A stretch of DNA of 58,477 nucleotides from Acuticoccus sediminis. GTDB lineage: Bacteria > Pseudomonadota > Alphaproteobacteria > Rhizobiales > Amorphaceae. The translations under genes and the position numbers were made by a program. How positions within the stretch are numbered: the first letter of the stretch is position 1; every line of letters starts with the position of its first letter. Under the pieces are notes generated by a model. It saw nothing but the letters and a program-made list of their open reading frames with translations, ran no database searches and had not been told where the DNA came from. This document shows positions 8,338 through 17,654 of this stretch, one piece after another. The stretch covers positions 1-58,477 of the forward strand of contig NZ_QHHQ01000014.1 in NCBI RefSeq assembly GCF_003258595.1, given 5' to 3'.

Positions 8338-9651
8338 TCAGAACACGAGGTCGCGGTTGACCATGACTGAGATCGCGGTGCCCTGATCGATATAGATCAC
8401 CGGGCCGAGCGTGAGGTACTCCGCCATCACGCCCTGGGTCGTGTCTTCCAGATCGCTCGACAGATCCTCCGCGGCATCGCGTGACGTGTCGCTCGTCCCT
8501 TCTCTCAGAATGAACTGCGGGCCGAGCGTGATGAGGGAGATCAGCGCCGCCGAGCCGAAGCGCTGGCGGAAGCGCGTATCGACCTGGCCGGACTGGCCCG
8601 ACATGCCAAGCTGGTCGGCACCATAGCCGCCGAGCTCGACACTCACGCCGGCCGGCGTCACGGCCCGGTTCCAGGCGATTTGCGCCCGGTTCTGCGCAAT
8701 GGAGACGTCGGAATTGTAGCTCCCGATCAGCCGGGACCCGCGCGGTAGCAGGACGTTCTCGCCGTCGTAGGAGTAGACGTCGTGTGAGACGACAGCGCGG
8801 ATGATGCCCGGCAGCTCCGTAGAGACTGCCGTCTCGAGCACCGCGGCGAGCGATGTCCCCTGGACGATGGTTCGCCCCGGGTTGGCGATCGTCGTTGCCC
8901 GCACCGTATCGTAGCTCTGCGTCGAGGCGATGCGCATGAAGTCTTCATTGCTCGAACGCTCGCGATCGCCGCTCTGGACGGAGGAGGCGGCGGCGACAGC
9001 ACCGCCGCCATCGAGCACCAGCGCGTCCGACTGCACCTGCTCATGCGCGATCGCCTCACGGCGCATTCGCTCTTCCTCAAGCCGCGCCCGTGCGGCGGCC
9101 TCCTCCTCGCTCAGCTTGTCGGCCGCTGCCGCCTCGCGCGCGGCCTGCAGGCGCTTCTCGTACTCGGCCTCCTGCACCTGACGCTCACGGTCGAACTGGT
9201 CACGCAGCGCTTCGGCCTGCTCATCGAGCAACGCGCGGATCTTGTCGACCTGATCGCCGCTTTGCGTGCGCATCTCCTCCAGCTGCCGTTCAAGCGCCGC
9301 GATCTGCGATCGATAAGCACTGTCGTCGATCGCCGGGCTCGTCGGGGCAGGGCGCATCGGCGGCTCCACATCGACGATTGACGTCTCCACATCGTCAGGC
9401 AGGGTGATTTCCGTCGAGATGCCGCCATCCATGCGGGAGGTTTCCTGCATCGTCTCGCTGGTGGAGGCGCCACCACCCAATAGCGAGCGCACCTGGTCGG
9501 GCGCGAGGACGACAACTGAGAGCGCGGCGAAGGCGCCCCCCATCACAATGCCGATGAGAACCCGCGAGCGCTTGCCCTTCGGTTTGGTCTCCAAGGCGCG
9601 GCGGCGCTCCTCGACGAGGCGATCGCGGTCTGAGGTCTTGTCGTCCGTCAT
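8338..9651 (-). CDS. virB10: VirB10 T4SS core-complex energy sensor
   Basis: This 437-aa bitopic protein spans the envelope and links VirD4/VirB11 energy to the outer-membrane core. A short cytoplasmic N-terminus precedes one membrane helix at about 25-45. Next come a Pro-rich stretch, a Glu/Arg/Ala-rich coiled coil at about 110-200, and the TrbI/VirB10 beta-barrel domain with LLPRGSRLIG near residue 300. The start is the ATG at 9651, sharing one base with the virB9 TGA stop; a longer frame upstream only shadows virB9. Confidence 0.94.
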   Translation of the reverse strand: MTDDKTSDRDRLVEERRRALETKPKGKRSRVLIGIVMGGAFAALSVVVLAPDQVRSLLGGGASTSETMQETSRMDGGISTEITLPDDVETSIVDVEPPMRPAPTSPAIDDSAYRSQIAALERQLEEMRTQSGDQVDKIRALLDEQAEALRDQFDRERQVQEAEYEKRLQAAREAAAADKLSEEEAAARARLEEERMRREAIAHEQVQSDALVLDGGGAVAAASSVQSGDRERSSNEDFMRIASTQSYDTVRATTIANPGRTIVQGTSLAAVLETAVSTELPGIIRAVVSHDVYSYDGENVLLPRGSRLIGSYNSDVSIAQNRAQIAWNRAVTPAGVSVELGGYGADQLGMSGQSGQVDTRFRQRFGSAALISLITLGPQFILREGTSDTSRDAAEDLSSDLEDTTQGVMAEYLTLGPVIYIDQGTAISVMVNRDLVF

Positions 9652-10415
9652 CAGCGGTCTCGTCCGCGCGCGTTGCCTGACCCGAATGCGCCGCTTCGGC
9701 GGGCGACGGAGCCGTGCGCGACGGAGATCGTCTCGTCGCCCAGGCGGAGCGTCCAACGGTCCGACGTGCGCGAGACGACGAACCCGTCTTGGGTCTGCGA
9801 GACGTTGACGATGGCTTCCTGTCCGCGCGCGTTGGCGGCAAAGATCGAGGGCCGTGGGGCGTCTGGCGCGAAACGGAAATAGGTGCTGCGACCGTCGTCA
9901 TAGACCTGCACCGGGACGATGCTGCGCGCCGTGCCCGCGTAGAAGTAGTTGAAGTCCTTCGGCCGCGCTGCGCGCTCTTGCTGCGCTCGTCGCTGCGCTG
10001 CTTCCTCATCCGGATAGCGGAAATCGATGCGATAGCTCAGGTTCGGGTCACCCGCACGGCCACGCTTGGCGCGCAGCTCGAACGTGTAGACGCGCCGGTC
10101 CGTGTAGACCGTCATGTTGGTGTAGGCGTTTTCGATCAGCGGCTTCACCGAAAGCACGTCGCCGCGCGACAGCCGCACGATTTGCCAAGACGCGCTGTCG
10201 CCGACCTGCACGGACTCCACGTTCTCGCCGGCGGCGAATTGCAGCGACGTGATGAATTTCATGTACACGTCGAGCCGATACACTTGGTGCTCGTTGTAGG
10301 TGTAGTGGCGGATGCGTGGATCGGCTGAGTAGGGAAGCGGCTTCACTTCGGCCTCGGCCGCTGCCACCGAAGCGACGAGCGCCAGGATTCCGAGGGTCAT
10401 CCGACGGATTGCCAT
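9651..10415 (-). CDS. virB9: VirB9 outer-membrane core component
   Basis: This 254-aa periplasmic protein forms the outer-membrane-associated ring with VirB7 and VirB10. It has a signal peptide (MAIRRMTLGILALVASVAAAEA), and mature residues show the VirB9 pattern with YTYNEHQVYRLDV early and repeated beta strands to the C-terminal FVVSRTSDRWTLRLG. It is tightly packed between virB8 (2-base gap) and virB10 (1-base overlap). Confidence 0.94.
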   Translation of the reverse strand: MAIRRMTLGILALVASVAAAEAEVKPLPYSADPRIRHYTYNEHQVYRLDVYMKFITSLQFAAGENVESVQVGDSASWQIVRLSRGDVLSVKPLIENAYTNMTVYTDRRVYTFELRAKRGRAGDPNLSYRIDFRYPDEEAAQRRAQQERAARPKDFNYFYAGTARSIVPVQVYDDGRSTYFRFAPDAPRPSIFAANARGQEAIVNVSQTQDGFVVSRTSDRWTLRLGDETISVAHGSVARRSGAFGSGNARGRDR

Positions 10416-10417
10416 GG

Positions 10418-11134
10418 TCAGTTCTCCCGGGCGCGAAGGGTCTCGGCATCGACGCGATAGTTCGTGACGGTGAACCCCAGCGGGTTCTGCCAGACCTGTT
10501 CGAGATTGCGTTCGACGCGCGGCCGAAACTCGAAGCCGACCGTCGCGACGAAATTGCGCTCGATCGGATTGTCGCCGGGTCGTTCCAGGCGTCGTGTGAA
10601 GCGGACCTGTGCCGTCGTGTCACCCAGCATCGAGATCGAGGCGATCTTGACGGTGATCAGCGTGTCCGTGCCGTAGATGTTGGGCGGATAGTTCTCGGCC
10701 GAGGAGTTCCAGAGCGCGCGCAGCGACGAGCTCGCTTGCCCGACCGAGGTGTTGGCCACCATGGGAATGCGCGCGGCGTTGTCCGCCACGTCATAAGTCT
10801 CGCGATCGGTCACGTAGCGGACGATCTCCGCCTCGCGGACGGCCTCTTGCTCCGACAGGGAGCCGGGCCGGGTGGTGACGATCTGCTCGCTCTCGCCGGT
10901 GGACCTGTCCACCATCACCACGTAGGGGCGGATCTCCTTCATCGGCAGCGCGATGCACAGCGCCACCACGGACGTGAGTGCGACCGTGATGCTGCCTGCC
11001 GCGATGAAGCCCAGGACATTGCGTTGACGGCGGAGACCGAAAAATACTTCATCCGCAAACCCGGTTGCGATCTCGTTGCTGCTCTTTGCCACTCGGACAG
11101 ATTCCTTTCGCGACGCGACCGGGGGCGCGTCCAA
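10418..11134 (-). CDS. virB8: VirB8 inner-membrane assembly factor
   Basis: This 238-aa bitopic inner-membrane protein nucleates the T4SS. It has a cytoplasmic N-terminus, a single membrane helix at about 41-64 and a periplasmic NTF2-like domain containing EIRPYVVMVDRSTGE, with NPLGFTVTNYRVD near the end. The length and gene order (B6-B8-B9) are normal; virB7 is displaced to the gap between virB4 and virB5. Confidence 0.94.
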   Translation of the reverse strand: MDAPPVASRKESVRVAKSSNEIATGFADEVFFGLRRQRNVLGFIAAGSITVALTSVVALCIALPMKEIRPYVVMVDRSTGESEQIVTTRPGSLSEQEAVREAEIVRYVTDRETYDVADNAARIPMVANTSVGQASSSLRALWNSSAENYPPNIYGTDTLITVKIASISMLGDTTAQVRFTRRLERPGDNPIERNFVATVGFEFRPRVERNLEQVWQNPLGFTVTNYRVDAETLRAREN

Positions 11135-11193
11135 ATTCCTGCGGTGCCGTGCGGGAAGCCCCTAGGCAGGACGGCGGGGGAGGGGATCGGCCA

Positions 11194-12384
11194 TCAGCCT
11201 TCGCCCGGACGCCTTGTGCCCTGCGGTGAGCGCATCAAAGCCTGGAGTGCGGCGGTGCGGTTTTGCCTTGCGGCCTCGCGATCGTTCCGGTTCTCGCGGG
11301 CGGTCTGGATCATCGCCGCCTGCCCCGCCTCACGGCGTTCGCCGAACGAGGTGCGCTGGCCGCGCTCCTGGTTGCGAAGGCCGATCATCTCGCGGTTGCG
11401 GTGCATGGCGGCCGAGGTTTGCTGGGCATCTTGAAGCGCAGCGCTGATCCGCGAGCCGGCTCCGCCACCAGCGCTGCGCGCCGCTCCAATGGCCGATGCA
11501 GTCTGCAGGACCCGCGGCGTCGCCATCTGCGTCACGCTCTTGATGCCGCCGCCGCCAGCGGCTGCACCCTGACGGGCCATTGCCACGCCGTTGGCCGTCG
11601 CGACGAACGTGCCGGCAAGGCCGTTCACGAGCGTCGGCACCTGGATCATCAGGAAGATCGCCGCCGCGCCGACGATGAGGAAGCCCGCCGCTTCTTGCAG
11701 CTCATAGGCGCCTTCGGCTTCGGAAATCATATCCTGCCCAATGCCGACGATTGCTCCCATGACCCCGGCGAGGATGAGAGGGATGAGGGCAAAGCCGAGC
11801 GTGAAGCGCACCCAGCTCTCAAAGAGATTGCCGGTCGCCTTGAACATCAGCGTCGGGATGAAGACCGGTGCGAGGCTGATCGCCATGGCGAGGCCGACCT
11901 TGGCGATGGCCGAAACAATGATGGCGACGCACGCCATCAGCGCGCCAACCACCCACACCAGCACTGAGGTTAGAGAGATCGAGAAGTAGCCGCTTTCCTC
12001 GTCGGCTCGTTCCGAGAAATCGAACAGGCCGGTAATCATGTCGTCGAGAGCGACGTTGAGGTTGGGCGCATCGACAGCCCCCAACAGCTCCGCGCCGATG
12101 GCGCCCGGCGTGTTCGTTACGATGTCGTAGATCGGCTGGAATTGCGCCCATGTCGTCGCGACCGTCAGGACAATGATGTAGCGCACCATCCAGCGTGTGT
12201 ATTCGGTTACCCGAATCGGCACCCACTGGACCAAGGTGTTGAACGCAATGAAGGCAAGGCCGACGAGGCCCATGGCTTGCATCAGACCGGAAACGGTGCC
12301 ACCAAAATCCGCGAAAACGCTTTCCGCGTACCCTTCAATGGCACTGTCGACTTTGTCGAGGGTCTCGACAACAAATGTCGCCAT
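11194..12384 (-). CDS. virB6: VirB6 polytopic inner-membrane channel protein
   Basis: This 396-aa protein is a TrbL/VirB6 family member that forms part of the inner-membrane DNA passage. Hydrophobic segments lie at about 30-50, 65-85, 135-165, 170-190, 200-225 and 235-260. After these comes a long cytoplasmic-looking Ala/Arg/Gln-rich C-terminus (about 290-396). The first conserved feature is the short amphipathic N-terminus before the first helix. It is separated by 28 bases from the extra exported protein gene upstream. Confidence 0.92.
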   Translation of the reverse strand: MATFVVETLDKVDSAIEGYAESVFADFGGTVSGLMQAMGLVGLAFIAFNTLVQWVPIRVTEYTRWMVRYIIVLTVATTWAQFQPIYDIVTNTPGAIGAELLGAVDAPNLNVALDDMITGLFDFSERADEESGYFSISLTSVLVWVVGALMACVAIIVSAIAKVGLAMAISLAPVFIPTLMFKATGNLFESWVRFTLGFALIPLILAGVMGAIVGIGQDMISEAEGAYELQEAAGFLIVGAAAIFLMIQVPTLVNGLAGTFVATANGVAMARQGAAAGGGGIKSVTQMATPRVLQTASAIGAARSAGGGAGSRISAALQDAQQTSAAMHRNREMIGLRNQERGQRTSFGERREAGQAAMIQTARENRNDREAARQNRTAALQALMRSPQGTRRPGEG

Positions 12385-12412
12385 CGTCCTCTACCTCTCG
12401 AAATCACCGTTC

Positions 12413-12838
12413 TTAGCGGACCCAACCCTTGGGGATCGCGCCAACCTCCCGGCAGTAGTCGAGAGCAGCCTTGTACCCGTCGTCCTCCTCCTGCAGCGCG
12501 AGGTAGTAGGGACGAACCTTCTTCCGCGGCATTCCCCACAACTCATCGGGCACCATGGCTTCAATGGCGTCCCAATCCCGGCGACCGCGCAGGCAGCTAA
12601 TTTCGTGAGTTTGACCTTTCGCAAACGCTTCGCATTGCTGGCGGACATGCGCGGCGTCCCAACGCAGCTGATACTCTTTCAGAACGCGCTCCATCGCTCG
12701 GTTGGGTGAGCGTGCCGAGAGCTGATCCCTATCGACACTTCCGCCAGTGCAGCCCCAATTGGCCGGTTCCGCCGAGACAGGCCCCGCGAGGATGGCCATC
12801 GATGCGGTCAGGGCGATGGTAAATGGGATCGACTTCAT
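12413..12838 (-). CDS. Exported protein of unknown function in the virB operon
   Basis: This 141-aa protein has a clear signal peptide ending at about residue 23 (VSAEP). The mature part is small and charged, with four Cys (GCTGG, QQCEAF, SCLRG, DYCREV) that could form two disulfides. It lies between virB5 and virB6, where the Agrobacterium operon has no gene, with 5 bases to virB5. I do not recognise a family. Position suggests a periplasmic accessory of the T4SS, perhaps an entry-exclusion or pilus-assembly factor; that is inference. Confidence 0.75.
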   Translation of the reverse strand: MKSIPFTIALTASMAILAGPVSAEPANWGCTGGSVDRDQLSARSPNRAMERVLKEYQLRWDAAHVRQQCEAFAKGQTHEISCLRGRRDWDAIEAMVPDELWGMPRKKVRPYYLALQEEDDGYKAALDYCREVGAIPKGWVR

Positions 12839-12843
12839 GGATC

Positions 12844-13554
12844 TTACTCCTCGGTGCCGTGCATGAACCGGCGACCTGCGGTGCGATCGCGGGCAGCCGA
12901 GATGGCATCGGTGCCGACCGTGGCCGCCATCGCGGCCTGCAGGCGCAGGTTCTCGTTCAGGAGGACGGCGACTTCCGCCATCATCCGTGTGTTGTAGTCG
13001 AGGCTCGCCTTGAGGTCGGCGTTGGCGTCGATGCCGTCGATCAGCCTGTTGATCCGCTCCATCGACGCGTTGGCGCGCTGGTACGTGTCCTCGGCCGTCG
13101 CGACCGTTGCCATGCCCGATCCAGCTTGCGTGGCAAGTGCGCGGTCCTGCGCCAGATCGGAGCCGAAATAGGCCGAGAGATCATCGAGGTCGAATGTGTC
13201 TTTCAGTTCGCCGATCCGGTCGCTCAGAGCCGACGTATTGCCGCCGGCAATCGAGCCGCTGCCAATCGCGCCGTCCATGATCGAAGTCAGGCTGTCCGCC
13301 GCCTGGCGTGCCAACTGATCCGTCGTCGAATTGAGGATGCTGCTGATCCCCTTGTCGCCGGTGATGCTTTCGAGCTGATCCTGCAGGCTCGTGAGCTGCT
13401 CGAGCTGCGCCTCGTAATCCTGCCGCATCTGTTCGAGCTGCTGCACGAATTGCGCGACTGCCGTGCCGTCGAACACCGGGACGCCCTGCGCATGGGCGGC
13501 CGGGCCCCCCATCAAAGCCACCGAGACCGTCGCCAGGATAGTCATCCGTTTCAT
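12844..13554 (-). CDS. virB5: VirB5 pilus-tip/minor pilin protein
   Basis: This 236-aa protein starts at ATG 13554, overlapping the upstream lipoprotein stop (GAATGA). The signal peptide MKRMTILATVSVALMGGPAAHAQ precedes helical, Gln/Leu-rich sequence (FVQQLEQMRQDYEAQLEQL), typical of VirB5/TrbJ family proteins that sit at the pilus tip and contact the recipient. A longer frame starting at 13641 overlaps the lipoprotein gene and is not the likely start. Confidence 0.92.
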   Translation of the reverse strand: MKRMTILATVSVALMGGPAAHAQGVPVFDGTAVAQFVQQLEQMRQDYEAQLEQLTSLQDQLESITGDKGISSILNSTTDQLARQAADSLTSIMDGAIGSGSIAGGNTSALSDRIGELKDTFDLDDLSAYFGSDLAQDRALATQAGSGMATVATAEDTYQRANASMERINRLIDGIDANADLKASLDYNTRMMAEVAVLLNENLRLQAAMAATVGTDAISAARDRTAGRRFMHGTEE

Positions 13555-13691
13555 TCGACCACGACACTCCGCTGGTTGATCGGTGCCCACGCGCAAGCCT
13601 TGTTCTTGCAGGGCCATTTCTCTGCGGTGTAGCTCGCGCATCCGGCCGTCGAGGCAGCCAGCAAGAGCGCGAGGAGGATCCTCCCGGACAT
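13551..13691 (-). CDS. virB7: VirB7-like small lipoprotein
   Basis: This 46-aa gene fills the gap between virB4 and virB5: it starts at ATG 13691, one base after the virB4 stop, and ends at TGA 13551 overlapping the virB5 start. The product begins MSGRILLALLLAASTAGC, a lipoprotein signal with a lipobox ending at Cys18, and has two further Cys (WPCKNKACAW). VirB7 anchors the core ring to the outer membrane and cross-links to VirB9. The position after virB4 rather than after virB6 is unlike Agrobacterium. Confidence 0.85.
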   Translation of the reverse strand: MSGRILLALLLAASTAGCASYTAEKWPCKNKACAWAPINQRSVVVE

Positions 13692-13692
13692 C

Positions 13693-16074
13693 TCAAAGCT
13701 CCTTCCAGAAGGCTGGGTTCTCTCGCCAGCCAGGCGGCGAACGCTCGTCGCCCGGACCCGACACCAAGCCCGTCAGGAGCGACCCGAGGGCACCGAGATC
13801 CATGTCGACGAAGACGCTGCTGTCGCCGGAGCGGATCGAGGCGTAGCGGTGGCCGGACCCCGACGACATGAGGAATTCCTGTTCCCCATCCGTGAGGCCC
13901 AGCGGTGCGAGCTCCGCTGCCGTGTTGCGGGAATTCGGAAACAGGATCGTCGTGGCGATGCTTTCGAGGATCGAGCTCCCCGCGCGACTTTCGGCGATGT
14001 GCGACACGCGCTGCGTCAGCATGACGACCGCGACGTTCTTCTTGCGCATCGTCAGCATCCAGTCTTTCAACCGGCTCTGGAAATACGCGTCGTCGAGGAG
14101 CTTCCACGCCTCGTCGAGCACGACGAGAGTCGGCCGGCCGTCCTCGATTGTCTGCTCGATGCGCCGGAACACGTAGCTCAGCCAAGCCGTGCGCACGTTC
14201 GGGATGTCGAGCACTTCGGTCAGGTCGAAGCCGGTCACGTCATTGGCGAAGTGCAACGGATCCGCGTCGGTGCCGCCGAACAGCCAGGCGTGCTGGCCAC
14301 CCTCGTCCCATTGCGCCATGCGCGTGTAGAGGTCCTGCTTGTCGTCGACGCCGCGGAGCTGGGATCGGAAATGGCTGATCGTCTGCAAGGCCGGATCGGA
14401 GTCGGCGTTGCTCGCGGTCATTTGGGCCAGCGCTTCGGCCTGCATCGGCGAGAGGCCGGCCCCGTCCTGCGACAGCAGCGCCCCAAGCCAATCGGTCAGC
14501 CAGGCCGTGCCCCGGGCATCGCCTTCCGCTCGGAATGGATTGAAGCCCGTCTGCTCCCCCATGCGCACCGCCGAGTAGCTTCCCCCAAGCGCGCGGAGGG
14601 CCATCTCGAGCCCGCGGTCCTTGTCGAACGCAATGATGCGCGGGCGCGGCTCGATCCGCTGCGCCTGGGCCATCAGGAAGGCGATCGCGGCCGTCTTGCC
14701 CGAGCCGGTGCGCCCGACGATCAGCGTGTGACCCACAGTGCGCTCGCCGGGTCGGCCAGCCAGATGGAAGCTGAAGCGATGCGGCTCGTGGCCGAGCGTG
14801 CGGAATGTCGTGATCGGTGCGCCCCAAGGCGTCCGGTCTGGCTTCAGCCCTTCGCCGTTCGCGTGGAGGGCGGCGAAGTCCGCGAAGTTCGCCGACGAGA
14901 TCATGGCCGCGCGAGCACGGTAGCTGTGGTTTCCTGGATGCTGCGCGAAGAAGGCACTGCGCGCGCCGATATCCTCGCGGACCACGACGCCGCCGGTGCG
15001 TTGACCGGCGCTGCGGACACGTGACGCGCTCTCATCGAGCTCGGCCTCAGCGCGGGCAAAGACGGTGATGGAGGCTTGATGCAGGCCGAAACTGATCCGG
15101 CCGGATGCCAGATCGTCGGCCGCATCCACAAGCTGCGCCTCGAGCGAGCGCGCCGCATCGTCGGCGGCCCGCATCTGCCGCGCCGTCCGCTGGACGCGCG
15201 CCAGCGCCTCAAATTGCTCGATCGGGGTGAAAGAGTGCGTGACGACCGTGTCGTGTGGCAGATCGAGCCTGTCGAAGACGCCAGCATGCGTTTCGGTCGG
15301 ATACTTCTTGTAGGTGAAGACCGCACCGAAGCGGGTTTCGTCGGCGTCATTGCCGAAGACGACGAATGTGTCGTCGCGGAAATCGACCCGCGATGCCGCC
15401 ATCAGATCAGCCAAGGGCCGGAATTCAGCCCCCGGCGCAAGCGGCCGGTAGATGCCCGAGACGCAGGCCTGCAACACCCCGAGCCACTCGCCCTCGGCAA
15501 GGTATAGGCGGCGCGGCGAGGCGGCCGAGAGGGCTCCCATCATGTGCCCGACCACCTCGTTAAGCCGGGCGATGCGCCGCTCGCGCATCGCCAAGAGGTC
15601 GCGTTTGCTGCCGCCGGAGATCCGCGCCCATAGACTGGTCAGCGTCATCGGGCGCACCACGACCGTGACCATGATCCGCCGCGAGCGCAGCCCCATACTC
15701 TGAAGGTCGGCTTGCCAGGCACGATCCACCGCCGCGGCGAAGCCGTCGCCATCGATCGGTGGCATCGCGACACTCGCCGGGTTGGAGAGTCGATGGACAT
15801 AGAACGCGACGTCCGGTCCTGCCTGAGCGATGACGCCGCCCAGCGCCTCGGCGAGATCGGCGACTGCGGCCAGCTCGGCCGTCAGCGCCTCGATCCCGTC
15901 CACCATGAATGCGGCCATGATGTCGCCATCGCGGAGTATCACGACGTCGTCGCCGATCGGGACGACGTAGGGCAGGTGCCGGGCGAGCATGTGCTCACCC
16001 GAGACGCCTTTGGGCTCCACGGCCTTGCGGCCATGCCCCCTTTGCACGTCAAGCACGGTAGATGATCCCTTCAC
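13693..16074 (-). CDS. virB4: VirB4 ATPase of the type IV secretion system
   Basis: This 793-aa AAA+ ATPase is the largest energy unit of the T4SS and works at the inner membrane with VirB3. Walker A GRTGSGKTAAIAF lies near residue 457 and Walker B LVVLDEAWKLLDD near 651. An N-terminal CagE/TrbE/VirB domain occupies about 200-420. It overlaps the end of virB3 by 26 bases, indicating tight coupling. The length is typical. Confidence 0.95.
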   Translation of the reverse strand: MKGSSTVLDVQRGHGRKAVEPKGVSGEHMLARHLPYVVPIGDDVVILRDGDIMAAFMVDGIEALTAELAAVADLAEALGGVIAQAGPDVAFYVHRLSNPASVAMPPIDGDGFAAAVDRAWQADLQSMGLRSRRIMVTVVVRPMTLTSLWARISGGSKRDLLAMRERRIARLNEVVGHMMGALSAASPRRLYLAEGEWLGVLQACVSGIYRPLAPGAEFRPLADLMAASRVDFRDDTFVVFGNDADETRFGAVFTYKKYPTETHAGVFDRLDLPHDTVVTHSFTPIEQFEALARVQRTARQMRAADDAARSLEAQLVDAADDLASGRISFGLHQASITVFARAEAELDESASRVRSAGQRTGGVVVREDIGARSAFFAQHPGNHSYRARAAMISSANFADFAALHANGEGLKPDRTPWGAPITTFRTLGHEPHRFSFHLAGRPGERTVGHTLIVGRTGSGKTAAIAFLMAQAQRIEPRPRIIAFDKDRGLEMALRALGGSYSAVRMGEQTGFNPFRAEGDARGTAWLTDWLGALLSQDGAGLSPMQAEALAQMTASNADSDPALQTISHFRSQLRGVDDKQDLYTRMAQWDEGGQHAWLFGGTDADPLHFANDVTGFDLTEVLDIPNVRTAWLSYVFRRIEQTIEDGRPTLVVLDEAWKLLDDAYFQSRLKDWMLTMRKKNVAVVMLTQRVSHIAESRAGSSILESIATTILFPNSRNTAAELAPLGLTDGEQEFLMSSGSGHRYASIRSGDSSVFVDMDLGALGSLLTGLVSGPGDERSPPGWRENPAFWKEL

Positions 16075-16324
16075 CCTTGAACCAGCTCGGCGGAAGGGGC
16101 GTGCGGATCATCGTGATGAACACGACGTCCGCGATCCGGGGGTCATAGTTCGCCAGCAGCCGGAGGCCGATGTAGCTCACGACGCCGGTGACCACGAAGT
16201 AGGTGAACGAGAGCGTCGCGATGAAGCCCCCGAACGTGACACCGAAGAGGATGATCACGTAGCTCATAGGGAGGCCCGCGATGCTCACGGGCCTCGTCAG
16301 CGCCTGAAAGCACGGGTGGCTCAT
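16049..16324 (-). CDS. virB3: VirB3 inner-membrane protein
   Basis: This 91-aa protein has two adjacent membrane segments (about 20-40 and 42-58), as in VirB3, which helps VirB4 in pilus biogenesis. The start is the ATG of an ATGA overlap with the virB2 stop at 16321-16324; the longer open frame is antisense shadow. Its 3' end overlaps virB4 by 26 bases. Confidence 0.92.
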   Translation of the reverse strand: MSHPCFQALTRPVSIAGLPMSYVIILFGVTFGGFIATLSFTYFVVTGVVSYIGLRLLANYDPRIADVVFITMIRTPLPPSWFKGEGIIYRA

Positions 16325-16611
16325 GAGTATCCGGAGAGGAGCGTCGCGGCGCCAAAGAGGATGGCGAGGCCGATGAGAACCGAACCGGCGAACATCCAGT
16401 TCATGCGGCCCGTCGCGAAGGCGAGGCCGACACCCGCGAGGGCGACGAGGCCGATGGCACGACCGAGCGTCCCCGTCAGCGCCTCGCCGAGTGTGGTGAA
16501 GAAGTTCGTGACCGGCGAGAGATCCTGCGCCATCGCCGCGCTCGTACCCGCCACGGTGAGCACCGTCGCGAGGCCGGCGATGTGACGGGCCTTCTTCAGT
16601 TGAATTCCCAT
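16321..16611 (-). CDS. virB2: VirB2 major pilin (propilin)
   Basis: This 96-aa propilin has a long signal sequence ending AMAQ at about residue 29. The mature part has two hydrophobic helices (about 51-68 and 73-92) separated by a short RMNW loop, the fold of VirB2/TrbC pilins that form the T-pilus. The start overlaps the virB1 3' end by 16 bases. Confidence 0.92.
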   Translation of the reverse strand: MGIQLKKARHIAGLATVLTVAGTSAAMAQDLSPVTNFFTTLGEALTGTLGRAIGLVALAGVGLAFATGRMNWMFAGSVLIGLAILFGAATLLSGYS

Positions 16612-17267
16612 ACGCCGCTCCTTTGCATTTGAGGGCTGGTGGACACCTCACGCACCGCAGCCCCGCTCACAGGAACTCGACGCTCAGGCTCTGATGTCGC
16701 CGGCGCGTACCCGGCGGCGGCAGTGATGGTGGCGACGTATGCCCGCGTTTCGCGAAAGGGCGGTACACCGCCATGCTCGATCACGCGACGCGGGCCGGCG
16801 TTGTAGGCGGCGAGCGCCAGTCGAACGTCGCCGAAGCGGGCGAGCTGCGCCGTGAAGTACCGCGCGGCTCCATCCAAATTCTCGGCGGGATCGAAGGGAT
16901 CGGAGACATCGAGGAGGTTCGCGGTCTCCGGCATGAGCTGCCCGAGACCTTGCGCGCCTTTCGGCGAAGTCGCCTGCGGATCGAACCCGCTTTCCTGATC
17001 GATCAGCGCCACGAAGAAGTCCACGAACTCCGTGGCAGTGAGACCGGCGGTTCGCGGTCCCGGCCCTCCTGCGTGACGAAGGCCGATCGTGTACGCCATT
17101 GCGCGCAACTGGTTGCGGTCGGTCCATATAGGAACCGTCATCCGAGAGTCCTGCCGCGGATCGCCGGCAAGGGTCGCGGCGCCGTTCGATCCGAACTCCA
17201 TGACCATCGCAATCGACAGAGTCGCGTCGACGCAAAGCAGCATCGGTAGAAGGAGTAGGGATCGCAT
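16596..17267 (-). CDS. virB1: VirB1 lytic transglycosylase
   Basis: This 223-aa protein is the first gene of the virB operon. Start ATG 17267 gives a signal peptide (MRSLLLLPMLLCVDA). The SLT domain has the catalytic Glu in LIDQESGFDP, then GAQGLGQLMPETA and ALAAYNAGPRRV, the three goose-lysozyme-type motifs. It opens gaps in peptidoglycan for the secretion channel. An in-frame extension to 17477 is present but would hide the signal peptide. Confidence 0.93.
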   Translation of the reverse strand: MRSLLLLPMLLCVDATLSIAMVMEFGSNGAATLAGDPRQDSRMTVPIWTDRNQLRAMAYTIGLRHAGGPGPRTAGLTATEFVDFFVALIDQESGFDPQATSPKGAQGLGQLMPETANLLDVSDPFDPAENLDGAARYFTAQLARFGDVRLALAAYNAGPRRVIEHGGVPPFRETRAYVATITAAAGYAPATSEPERRVPVSGAAVREVSTSPQMQRSGVWEFN

Positions 17268-17654
17268 CAGGCGAAGAGGTCGAGGATTCTTCCCCGGCGA
17301 AGATCGAGTACCAGCATGGGTGGGAGTGCGTATGGCCGTGCCATGGCGGTAAAAGGTGCGACCCTGAATCCCGCGGCAGTAAGGATATAGGTCAGGCCAC
17401 GGCCGGTACGGGTGAATCAATCTTAGATTGCGAAAATGACGATCAGGATCACCGCCGAGCCAAGGAACTCGACTCATTGCGACCGCTCCCAGATGAGCGG
17501 GTGCTTATGACCCATATCGGATCTATAAATACACCTTTTGAAGGAAAAATATTCAAAAAGAAAATCGCGTATTAACGATATTAATTCGAGATGCTTATGT
17601 AATTTTCGATAGAAAAGCTTATTTGTCTTCTTCGATTTCTTCAATAGAACGATT

